Shown here one piece after another: positions 13,022-21,182 of a stretch of 64,000 nt of DNA. The DNA lies in the NCBI RefSeq assembly GCF_949987515.2, contig NC_082683.1, forward strand, positions 123,962,582 to 124,026,581. Direction: 5' to 3'. The translations under genes and the position numbers were made by a program. Below the pieces are notes generated by a model that saw nothing but the letters and a program-made list of their open reading frames with translations, was not told the origin of the DNA and did not search any database. The stretch is from Delphinus delphis (Eukaryota; Chordata; Mammalia; Artiodactyla; Delphinidae). Each line of letters starts with the position of its first letter. Positions within the stretch are counted from its first letter, which is position 1.

Positions 13022-13078
13022 GATTTTTTTTTAATTAACTGAGGTAAGATACACAGAACATTTAACCATTTTGTAAAA
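13022..13078 (-). mobile_element. Very short L1 3'-end insertion
   Basis: A T run followed by 'actgaggtaagatacacag' and 'atttaaccattttgtaaaatg' resembles the antisense last ~50 bases of an old L1 3'UTR (compare 47085-47135). It interrupts otherwise collinear L1 ORF2 sequence, directly next to the SINE at 13079. Ends are approximate. Confidence 0.45.
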
Positions 13079-13419
13079 TGTTTATTTATTTATTTATTTA
13101 TTTGGCTGCATCGGGTCTTAGTTGTGGAATGCGGGATCTTTTGTTGTGGCGTGTGGGCTTTAGAGCGTGTGAGCTCTAGAGTGCATGGGCTCAGTAGTTG
13201 TGGCACGTGGGGATCTCTAGTTGTGGCACGTGGGCCCCATAGCATGTGGGCTCAGTAGCTGTGGCATGTGAGCTCTCTAGTTGTGGTGTACGGGTCTAGA
13301 GAGTGCAGGCTTAGTTGCCTCTTGGCATGTGGGATATTAGTTCCCCAACCAGGGATTGAACCTGCATCCCCTATATTGGGAGGTGGATTCTTAACCACTG
13401 GACTACTAGGGAAGTCCCT
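13079..13419 (-). mobile_element. CHR-1-type SINE
   Basis: Tail of tttatttattt repeats, body 'ggctgcatcgggtcttag', and head complement 'actactagggaagtccc'. Inserted in antisense L1 ORF2, which resumes at about 13420. Confidence 0.88.
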
Positions 13420-13611
13420 GATATGTTGTTTAAAGTTAGTGTTTCCTTATTGATTTTCTGTCTGGATGATCTATCCATTGATGTAAGTGGAGTGTTAAAG
13501 TCCCCTAGTAGTATTATGTTACTGTCAATTTCTTTATGTTTGTTAATATTTGGTTTATGTATTTATGTGCTCCTATGTTAGGTGCAGATATATTTACAAT
13601 TGTTATATCTT

Positions 13612-14010
13612 CTTTTTTTTTGGCCGTGCCATGCAGCTTGTGGGATAAGTACACTCCCCTCAGGTCACCGGAGTCGTATGACCTAGGGGTGCCCCCTGTG
13701 TGGGCTATGTGGGCCCTTTTGTTGTGGTGGGGCTGATTGCTGTGGCACTCTGGTATATGGGGCTGGCTCCCAGCCCACTTGGCTGTGGGGCCTTGCATAG
13801 TGCAGAGGCTTCCAGCTGCTTGTGGCTGGGGCCAGGTCCTGGTATGGCTGGCTGTGCAGTGCAGGAGTCCTGGGCTGATGCTGGCCAGCTGGCAGGTAAG
13901 GCCAGGTCCCAACGCAGCTGGTTGTTGGTGCTCGGAGGGGTCCTGCCATCTTTATATTTTCAGTGGGGTGTATTTTCATGTCTCTCACTGTTGTTTTTTC
14001 ACTGTTGTTT
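13612..14010. repeat. GC-rich block of uncertain origin
   Basis: Begins with a short SINE-like tail ('tttttttggccgtgccatg', to about 13645). It then switches to a G/T/C-rich sequence with degenerate recurrent words such as gctgg, ggccaggtcc and gcagt, up to about 13990. Composition differs sharply from the AT-rich L1 on both sides. The open frames 13514-14089 on both strands lie here but resemble no protein I know. It could be a 5' or variable region of an old L1, or a separate composite insertion. Confidence 0.4.
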
Positions 14011-15690
14011 TTTGAGACTTATTTATATAGTTTACGTATTAGTCATTCGTCAGATATGTAGTTTGCAAATACTTTCTCCCAGTGTGTAGTTTGTCTTTTT
14101 CTTCTTTTCATAGAGTCTTTTGCAGAGTAAAGGTTTTTAACTTTGGAGAGGTTCAGTTTATCAGTTTTTTTCTTTTATGGATTATGCTTTTGGTCTGATG
14201 TCTAAACACTCTTAACTTAACCCTAGGTCCTGGAGATTACCTCCTATGTTTTTTCCCTGAAGTTTTATAGTCTTATATTTTTACGTTTAAGTCCAGAGTC
14301 CATTTTGTGTTAATTTTTGTATGAGGTATGTGATTTACCATGAAGTTCATTTTTGTGCTTATGAATGTCCACTTGCCCTAGCACCATTTGTTTAAAAGTC
14401 AGTATTTTCTCCATGGAATTGCTTTTGCACCTTTATTAAAAATCAGTTGGGCACATTTATGTGTATCTAATCGGTGTTCTCTATTCTCTTGCATTGATCT
14501 GTGTATCTGTCCCTTTGTAAATACCATACTGTTTTGCTTACTGTAGCTATATAGTAAGTTTTTACATCAAGTTGAGTGACGTTTTCTCCCCTCAATAATT
14601 CTTTTTCAAAATTGTTTTAGCTCTTCTATGTCTTTTGCCTTTTTATATGAGTTTTAGAGTAAGGTTGTCCTTATCTCCAAAATACCTTGCTGGGATTTTG
14701 ATAGGAATTGCATTGGACTCACATATCAGTTTGGGAAGGACTGACATCTTTACTATGTTGAGTCTTCTGATCCATAAACACAGTACATCACTCCAGTTAT
14801 TTAGCTCTTTGGTTTCTTTCATCAGCATTTTATAATTATCAAGATACACATCTTCAGCATATTTTGTTATATTTATGTCCAAATGTTTAATTTTCTTCTG
14901 AGCAATTATTAATGTATTTTTTTAATAAATCTATTTATTTATTTATGGCTGAGTTGGGTCTTTGTTGCTGCGCTCGGGCTTTCTCCAGTTGCGGCGAGTG
15001 GGGGGTACTCTTCGTTGTGTGAGAAGCGCGGGCTTCTCATTGTGGTGGCTTCTCTTGTTGCAGAGCACGGTCTCTAGGCGTGTTGGCTTCAGTAATGTGG
15101 CTCGCAGGCTCTATAGCGCAGGCTGAGCAGTTGTGGCGCATGGGCTTAGTTGCTCCACGGCATATGGGATCTTCCCGGACCAGGGCTCAAACCCATGTCC
15201 CCTGTATTGGCAGGTGGATTCTTAACCACTGTGCCACCAGGGAAGCCCAAATGTATTGTGTTTAAGTTCAACTTCTACCCATTCATTGTTAGTATGTAAC
15301 AGTGTGATTTTTTTTGTGTGTTGATCTCATATGCTGTGATCTTGCAAAACTTATTAATTCTCAGAGGTTTCTGGGTATATTACAGGAGATTTTCTATGTG
15401 GAAAATCATGTCATCTTTCAATAGGGACTGTTTTATTTCTTCCTTTCCAAGTTATGTGTCTTTTTTTTTTTCCTTAACATTATTCCAATGTCTAAAACTT
15501 CCAGGACTGTGTTTAATAATAGTGGTGAGAGTGGACTTCCTTGTATTGTCCTGATTTTAAGTGGGAAGCATTCAGTCTTTCACCATGAAATATGATATAT
15601 TTTAGGTCTTTTATTGGTGCTTATTACCAGATTGAGGAAGTTTCCCTCTGTTGCTAGTTTGCTGAAAATGTTAATCATGAATGAGTTCAA
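14011..15690 (-). mobile_element. Old L1 fragment, antisense (ORF2)
   Basis: Plus-strand phrases 'ttgcaaatactttctcccag', 'agtttgggaaggactgacat' and 'aggactgtgtttaataatag' are reversed ORF2. The minus frame 14643-14882 includes LIRRLNIVKMS-like sequence (WIRRLNIVKMSVLPKL). Split by a SINE at 14919-15249. No intact frame. Confidence 0.72.
14919..15249 (-). mobile_element. CHR-1-type SINE with target duplication
   Basis: Tail of ttaataaatctatttattt, body 'gagttgggtctttgttgctg', head complement 'gccaccagggaagccc'. Flanked by aatgtatt at 14911-14918 and 15250-15257. Confidence 0.9.
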
Positions 15691-17145
15691 TCAAAGAAGC
15701 AGAATTGCTAGGAGATATACAAACATACACACAAAGATGTGTTACTGGCATTTGACTTCGTGTAGTTGTGGGAACTCATTAAACTGTCTCTGTAAAGTTG
15801 TTTTCTTCATGTCTTTTGCTGGGGCTTGACATCCTCAGGACAGACAGTTGGGAAAGGATGATGGTAAATTGGGGATAGGAAGGACAGGCCTGAACCCATG
15901 AAAACATAAGATCTATGCCAGTTCTCACTGTCTTCAGTCTTATAGATGTAGGTGTTTTTTTAGGAGAAACTGGTACCCTTTGTCATGGACCTAAACACAA
16001 ATTGGCCTAGTATTCCAAGAACCTTAAAAGAACATCTATGGGTAGGCAGGACGGTTATAGGCCTAGTTGCTCCCCATTCTAATGAGGTGAGCCAGACAAG
16101 TAACAATGTATATAAACAATATAAGCATCAATAAAAATCAGTATTGCTGTTACTTTACTTCCACCCACCAATCTTGTGCAAATATGACTGGTAATTCAAG
16201 TAACATGAATCATACAGGGAAAAAATTCTGGGAAACATGGTTCGTTGTGAGTTGACACATTTCAAAGCCACCACACTTAAATGCTGCTTGTTGTTCATTG
16301 TAAGGCTCTTGGTAGGGATGGGAGGGGGATTCCTGTCCCTCCCTTAAGGATAGGCAGTTTATACTTCGTTCCTTTCCTGGAGGCAGTTGCCTTTGCCTGA
16401 AATGGACGTGAGGGTTTCCTGCCTCTCTTAAAGCTAGTGGACCTTTGCTGAGGCTCTTTTTAGCTAGGGCTTCCCCAGTGGCTTAAGACTTTTGCTTCCC
16501 ATGAGAGAAGGGCCTGAAAAGTGACTGGAGTTTCCTTTTTAAGTCTTACCAGACAGGGACTGTCTCAGGCTTCCTGTTGTTTTCAGTGTTTCATATGAGT
16601 ACTTGGGGGAGGCTCATGAAAAAGAGCTGGTGACTGAATGTAGATTCTCTCTGTGCCTAGGATCCTAGAGATTCTAAACTGTGTCTCTAGCCCACATTTG
16701 GCCTTTAAACATTCATTTGAGTTTTTACTATTTTCTTCTTACACGTTTTGATTGCAGTCATCTCTTTGTCCTGTTCATTGTCAAAGGTAAAACAGTTCTG
16801 TGTTCTTTCTCTCCTCAGAGTTTGTTACACTTTAATTATCAGTTCCCCTGGTTATCTGGCAAGATGTCTTGGAAGCCAAAGAAGATTATGTCAAGGAGAC
16901 AGCATTTACCTATGACAGCTAATGATGCTATGAGGTTATGAAAAATGTGCCTTGAAAGAGACCATTGAATTTACTGATACCCTACGATTTCTGAGAACAA
17001 AACCAATGAATAGGAGGGGGCAAAACAGACAGTTCAGGAAAAGGAAGACCTGACAATGAGCTAGAGATGGCAGCGTTTGTAGTTGACTAGGAAGTTTGGC
17101 CTTAAAAAGAAGTTGCTCAAAGGGGCAATAGAGTCAAGTAAAGTG
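15691..17145. other. Intron 1 sequence, no recognised feature
   Basis: Unique-looking sequence between the last L1 relic and the provirus. I see no exon and no clear repeat, though parts (15830-16480) have the composition of an old, eroded interspersed repeat. The open frame 16681-16941 has no recognisable domain. Confidence 0.4.
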
Positions 17146-17150
17146 AAAAG
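17146..17150 (+). repeat. Target-site duplication, left copy (aaaag)
   Basis: aaaag directly precedes the 5' LTR and recurs directly after the 3' LTR at 21614-21618. Five bases suits the ERV-H/F group. Confidence 0.88.
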
Positions 17151-17214
17151 TTTGAGGCCAACTGGCCCGAGGCAGGGGAACACAATCAGATTCACAGGTT
17201 GCATCAGACCGAAG

Positions 17215-17290
17215 CTCTCCGGACCACCCAGTTCCAGAAACTGACCTGGAGACTTTCCGGACCACCCAGTTCCAGGAACTGACCTGGGGA
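17215..17290 (+). repeat. 38-bp tandem repeat in LTR U3 (2 units)
   Basis: Units 17215-17252 and 17253-17290 both contain ccggaccacccagttcca and ctgacctgg, differing at a few bases. The pair also occurs in the 3' LTR (about 21247-21322). Repeated U3 units commonly act as retroviral enhancers. That role is inferred here. Confidence 0.85.
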
Positions 17291-17423
17291 CTTTGCACCC
17301 GGCCCAGCCTTCCCGCCTTTCGAGGCGCGGTACTAACGGTCCCCCAGGATACCTGAAAAGACCGCCAAATAAGGAATACCCTGCACCCTCCCAGATTCAC
17401 CACACCCCTTTCCCTTCTTGCCC

Positions 17424-17430
17424 TATAAAA
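17424..17430 (+). promoter_or_regulatory. LTR TATA box
   Basis: tataaaa in the context cttgccctataaaatcttg. It lies about 87 bases upstream of the AATAAA, as in compact gammaretroviral R regions. The same motif is at 21464-21470 in the 3' LTR. Confidence 0.8.
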
Positions 17431-17510
17431 TCTTGCCCAACCCTCGCCCGGGCGCGACTTCTCTGGCCCCTTTCTCTCGGACCAGTGAACCTCGCCCGGG
17501 AGCGCTCCCT

Positions 17511-17516
17511 AATAAA
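17511..17516 (+). terminator. LTR polyadenylation signal
   Basis: AATAAA followed by a GT-rich stretch (ctctgtttcgcggtgcc). The equivalent in the 3' LTR is 21551-21556. Both are sense with respect to DCAF6. Confidence 0.8.
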
Positions 17517-17575
17517 GCTCACTTGAAGCTTTCCTCTGTTTCGCGGTGCCGTTTGTTAAGATCCGACCTTACATT

Positions 17576-17593
17576 TGGTGCCGAAACCCGGGA
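17576..17593 (+). other. Primer binding site for tRNA-Phe
   Basis: TGGTGCCGAAACCCGGGA starts two bases after the 5' LTR. From memory of the metazoan tRNA-Phe 3' end (TCCCGGGTTTCGGCACCA) it is an exact 18/18 complement. tRNA-Phe priming defines the ERV-F type among class I ERVs. Other class I primers (Pro, His, Glu, Arg) do not fit beyond the shared TGG. Confidence 0.88.
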
Positions 17594-17695
17594 GGGGTAC
17601 CAAGCCCCGCGGGTTACCGCGCGGGACGCTCCTCCCCTCCCCCAGGAGACAACCAGGGAACCTCTACTCATCCACCTGATCTGGCAGAAAACGGG

Positions 17696-17701
17696 GTAAG
17701 T
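17696..17701 (+). promoter_or_regulatory. Probable proviral splice donor
   Basis: acgggg|gtaagt-type site (GT at 17696-17697, followed by aagt) in the leader between primer site and gag, where simple retroviruses keep the donor for spliced env mRNA. The matching acceptor would have been in the deleted part of pol. Confidence 0.6.
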
Positions 17702-17790
17702 CCCCCTCCCTTGTTCCCTCCGACCCCCAGAGTCCCTACCCACCGGACTCCCTGTCCCCGCGGCGCGTCAGGGACTCCTCCGTCCTCTCT

Positions 17791-17900
17791 CCGGGCCTCG
17801 GGCAACTGTGGAGACGTCCCAATTGCCTGACCGCTCTCCGACCCGCCGGGCCTCGGGTGATTGTGGAGACGTCCCAATCGCCTGACCGCCCTCCGACCTG
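17791..17900 (+). repeat. 55-bp tandem duplication in the ERV leader
   Basis: Units 17791-17845 and 17846-17900 both contain ccgggcctcggg, tgtggagacgtccca and cgcctgaccg-like words, with only a few differences. It lies between splice donor and gag start, the usual site of packaging signals. Confidence 0.88.
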
Positions 17901-19383
17901 CCGTGAATTGGAGACGGAGACCAGGGACGCCTCTCTCCCTCTCCATTCACTCAGGGACAGACTGGGGGTCATGGGAACCTCACAATCGAAACCAGATTCT
18001 AAGACGCCCCTGGGGTGTCTCCTAGCCAATTTTACAGCTCTCGGTTTCTCCCAAGATCTCCGTTGCCGACGGCTTATTTTCTATTCCACTGTGGCCTGGC
18101 CACAATATCCTTTAGACAATCAATCCAAATGGCTTCCTGAAGGGACTTTCGATTTTAACATCCTCCGTGATCTAGAGAATTACTGCCGCAGGACGGGCAA
18201 ATGGTCCGAGGTCCCCTATGTTCAGGCCTTCTGTTACTTACGCTCCCGCCCTTCCCTCTGCGTCGATTGTTCCACTTCCCAGATCCTTCTTGCCAAACAG
18301 ACATCTCCTACATTCAAGCCCCTAATTTCCTTTGACGATAACCCCTCTCCACTAGCCGACCCACCCGAATCTCTCGCTCTTCCCCCTCCAGAGCTCCTCT
18401 CCAACCTCCACCCTACCCTGAAGCGGTCCCTCCTCTTCCCGAACCTGTTCCCCTCCAACCGTTCCTCCGAGGTTTCTCCTCCCACGCCCCTTGCTTCGCC
18501 AATTAGTGCACATACACGCTCTCACGACTCCCAAGATCCACATCTCCTCTGCCCTCTGAGGGAGGTAGCAGGAGCGGAAGGATTAGTTAGAGTTCACGTT
18601 ACCTTTTCTCTCCAAGATCTCTCTCAAATAGAAAAGCGATTAGGCTCCTTTTCTGCCGACTCTTCCCGCTACATTAAAGAATTTCGCTCTCTCTCTCAAG
18701 CTTACGATCTAACCTGGCACGGTATCTTTGTGATCCTATCTTCTACTCTGACCCCTGACGAGAGGGAAAGAATTCAAACTGCTGCCCGAAACCATGCAGA
18801 TCAGGTTCACCTTACTGACAACTCCATGCCTGTCGACAACTCCATGCCTGTCGGAGTGACTGCCGTACCTGGCACCGATCCAGGCTGGACTTATCAGGAT
18901 GGCCAAGATGGCCGTCATAAACGCGACCTCATGATCCAATGCCTCCTGGCTGGCATGCAGGCTGCCGCTCATAAGGCAGTCAAATTTGAAAAACTAAAAG
19001 AGATAACCCAAGAACCTAACGAAAATCCAGCTATCTTTCTCAATCGCCTTACAGAGGCCTTAACTCTCTACACCCGGCTGGATCCCGACACCCCGGCAGG
19101 GGCAGCGGTCCTAGCCACCCATTTTATCACCCAATCAGCCCCGGACATCCGAAAGAAATTAAAACGGGCAGAAGACGGCCCTCAAACCCCTATTTGAGAT
19201 CTGGTAAAGATGGCCTTTAGAGTCTATAATGGCCGTGAGGATTTGGCAGAATCCAGCCGACAGGCTCGAATGTACCAGAAGGTGGCCCTCCAAACCCAAG
19301 CTCTTGTAGCCGCCCTAAGGCCGGCCATCTCCCATGGATCACAGCATCCACGGGGTCTGCAAAAGGCAACCCCGCCGGGGGCC

Positions 19384-19494
19384 TGCTTCAAATGCAGAAA
19401 AGAAGGCCACTGGGCTCGCCAATGTCCCAATCCCCAACCTCCTTATAAGCCCTGTCGCAGCTGCGGGCTAACGGGCCACTGGAAGAGTGACTGC
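19384..19494 (+). other. Two CCHC zinc knuckles of nucleocapsid
   Basis: CFKCRKEGHWARQC (19384-19425) and CRSCGLTGHWKSDC (19453-19494) each fit C-x2-C-x4-H-x4-C, the retroviral RNA-binding knuckle. MLV-type gammaretroviruses carry one. Two are typical of ERV-H/F relatives. All zinc ligands are intact. Confidence 0.93.
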
Positions 19495-19584
19495 CCTACG
19501 ACTGGCCCTCCCTCAGCGTCTCCACGCGGGGGGCAGGCCTACCCAATGGCATTACCACTTGAACTGCTGGGATTGGCTGACGAC

Positions 19585-19587
19585 TGA
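19585..19587 (+). promoter_or_regulatory. Probable gag-pro readthrough stop (UGA-CGG)
   Basis: TGA directly follows codons for ADD and is followed by CGG CGC. The protease frame continues in phase. MLV has its readthrough UAG after the analogous LDD. UGA followed by CGG is a known readthrough-prone context in several RNA viruses. Alternatively the stop could be a chance mutation. Confidence 0.6.
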
Positions 19588-20772
19588 CGGCGCCTGGACT
19601 CGAAGACCCCCATCACCCTCGCCGAGCCCAGGGTAACGCTACAGGTAGCGGGTAAGTCCATCTCATTTCTGGTGGACACGGGGGCTATCTATTCGGTCCT
19701 GCCTACTTATTCCGGGCCAGTTTCTCCTTCCCAGATCTCGGTCATGGGTATTGATGGCAAACCATCCTTCCCACTCCAGACCGGTCCACTCGCATGCCAT
19801 ATCGAAGGACTCCCTTTTACTCATTCTTTCTTAGTCATACCATCCTGCCCAGTTCCCTTGCTAGGCCGAGATGTCCTTTTCCACTTAGGGGCCTCCCTCC
19901 AGCTGGTTAGACTTGACCCGAAGGTCCCCTCCTCCCAACTCCTGCTTCCTCTTCTCGGCCTGTCTCTAGAACCCTCCCCCTCCTATCCCCCTCTTCCAGT
20001 CACACCGAACCCAATCAATCCCCAAGTCTGGGATACTTCTAAGCCCATAATAGCAACACACCATCCCCCCGTCCTCATCCGCCTAAAGGACCCCTCCAAA
20101 TTTCCATCAAGGCCCCAATTTCCCATCTCTGAGACTCACCTTAGGGGCCTACAACCTATTATCACCAGACTCCTAAACCAGGGACTCCTTATCCCCACTG
20201 ACTCTCCCTGCAACACCCCCATCCTGCCTGTCCGCAAGACCTCTGGGGATTATCGCCTGGTCCAGGACCTCCGACTAATCAATGAGGCCATAATTCCTCT
20301 CCACCCAGTAGTCTGGATCCCTAACTTTACTCTCCTCGCTAAACCCTTATATCTAGCCGCGAAAGAAACCCCTCAAGGACCCCTCACCTCTCCTTCCACC
20401 GTTCGACAGGCCTTTCTCACTCTCCGTAACGCGCTGATATCTTCTCCCCTTTCTCTGCCCAACCCAAACCGACCTTTTCACCTTTTTGTGGATGAACGGG
20501 CCCGGAATAGCCACTGGACTCCTTGCCCAGCCTGTAGGGCCTTCCTACCGCCCCGTGGCTTACCTCTCCCAACAGCTAGACCCAACCATTCGGGGATGGC
20601 AACCATGCCTTCGGGCCCTAGCAGCGGCAGCCGAACTGACCAAACAAAAACTGACTCTGGCCCACCCACTAACCGTGTTTTCCTCCCACCGGATGGTCGA
20701 CCTCCTAGGCCACAAGTCTCTCTCCCTCCTGGGCCCCTCCCGCATCCAGGAGTTCCACCTACTGTTCATTGA
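19588..20772 (+). pseudogene. pol: ERV protease and N-terminal reverse transcriptase, with internal deletion
   Basis: Same frame as gag. The aspartic protease motif LVDTGA is intact (Asp-Thr-Gly at 19675-19683), followed by the LLGRD motif near 19860. RT begins around 20060 (PPVLIRLKDPSK) and keeps the early finger/palm segment (GDYRLVQDLRLINEAI) to about 20313. There it jumps in frame to sequence that normally lies downstream of the catalytic core (WIPNF..AKPLYLAAKET). The palm with the YxDD motif is therefore missing. The frame is shifted near 20495-20505, and the remaining codons to 20772 are out-of-frame translation. Not a functional polymerase. Confidence 0.88.
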
Positions 20773-20950
20773 AAACGCTGCTATCTCCCTCGACCTCTTC
20801 CCCCTCCTAAACCCGGCCTCCCTCTTGCCTATCTCCGACACCGGGACCTCCCCTTCCCACTCCTGCCCCCAAGTCATAGAGGCCCTGAGCCCGCCGAGAG
20901 AGGGACTCTTTGACACCCCTCTTTCAAACCCGGACTGCACCCTCTTCGTA
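20490..20950 (+). pseudogene. pol: ERV pol connection domain remnant in a shifted frame
   Basis: After a frameshift near 20500 the second frame carries typical gammaretroviral connection sequence: GIATGLLAQ, RPVAYLSQQLDP, then KLTLAHPLTVFSSHRM. It ends at about 20945 in PDCTLFV, the very start of RNase H (normally followed by the catalytic DGS). The remainder of RNase H and all integrase are absent, so a second large deletion begins here. Confidence 0.8.
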
Positions 20951-21182
20951 GCATGCTTGCTCCCTGTTTTCTTAGGTTACTTCGCAGGCGCATGGAGGAA
21001 GTCTCTCTGGTGGCCACAAACCAAATGCGCCTCGGTCCTTACACCTTGCTTCCTACAGAACCCCCCACTGGTCTCCCCTAAGCCTCGGACCTCTGGTCGC
21101 CCGACTCCCCTTTCGACACCCCCATTCAGCATGAAGTAGCCAGAGATCAGAACGCCGCCCCATTACACCAAAGATGTCGGGA
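20951..21182 (+). pseudogene. Residual 3' proviral sequence, possibly env cytoplasmic tail
   Basis: About 230 bases between the pol break and the 3' LTR. One frame reads LLRRRMEEVSLVATNQM and continues to a stop, compatible with the membrane-proximal and cytoplasmic end of a class I Env transmembrane subunit. There is no fusion peptide, CX6CC or immunosuppressive segment. No convincing polypurine tract is seen just before the LTR (only caaagatgtcggga). Env assignment is inference. Confidence 0.4.

Larger units (their letters stand above)
8850..13611 (-). mobile_element. Old L1, antisense, long but degraded
   Basis: Reading right to left: endonuclease region (about 13420-13611), the reverse transcriptase region (minus frame 11439-11771 carries [12 protein letters not shown] and SGMRQECPL), and a 3' end reaching about 8850. 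It is interrupted by SINEs at 9096-9312, 10037-10382 and 13079-13419, plus a small L1-end insert at 13022-13078. Frames are broken throughout, so it is not functional. Confidence 0.8.
17151..17573 (+). repeat. ERV 5' LTR (423 bp)
   Basis: Aligns end to end with 21183-21613. I count 11 substitutions by eye plus an 8-bp segment (agaggcgc) present only in the 3' copy. It ends in CA. Its first bases are tttg where the 3' copy has tgta, so the canonical TG is mutated here. U3 holds two 38-bp tandem units (17215-17252, 17253-17290). TATA is at 17424 and the AATAAA at 17511, so R would start near 17455 and U5 ends at 17573. Confidence 0.93.
17971..19587 (+). pseudogene. gag: ERV gag (matrix-capsid-nucleocapsid), broken by one in-frame stop
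   Basis: Structural polyprotein of the provirus. I chose ATG 17971 because it gives MGTSQS, a glycine-2 N-myristoylation signal, just after the leader. Residues 1-~190 are matrix plus a proline-rich linker. Capsid begins near residue 195 (PLREVAGAEG). A major-homology-like segment lies near residue 345 (EPNENPAIFLNRL). An in-frame TGA at 19195-19197 stops the frame after 408 residues. The same frame then continues through nucleocapsid with two CCHC knuckles (19384-19425 and 19453-19494), to a second TGA at 19585-19587. The first stop lies mid-domain and looks like ordinary decay, plausibly of a CpG-containing codon. The second sits at the normal gag/pro boundary. An 18-bp duplication (18817-18834, 18835-18852) repeats the residues DNSMPV. 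The frame is also open for at least 38 codons upstream of the ATG. Confidence 0.9.

Noticed and set aside
13700..14089. 129-codon plus-strand frame in the GC-rich block
   Set aside because: No recognisable domain. Both strands are open here because of composition, so coding is not supported.
17134..17403. Minus-strand frame of 89 codons, repeated at 21147-21443
   Set aside because: It is the antisense of the LTR U3 and appears twice only because the LTR does. No known ERV antisense protein is indicated.
17546..17830. 94-codon plus-strand frame in the ERV leader
   Set aside because: Proline-rich, spans the primer site and splice donor, and differs in frame from gag. Likely chance.
19195..19197. 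In-frame TGA inside gag as a programmed stop
   Set aside because: It falls between capsid and nucleocapsid, not at a polyprotein boundary, and is best read as mutation. The candidate programmed stop is the one at 19585.
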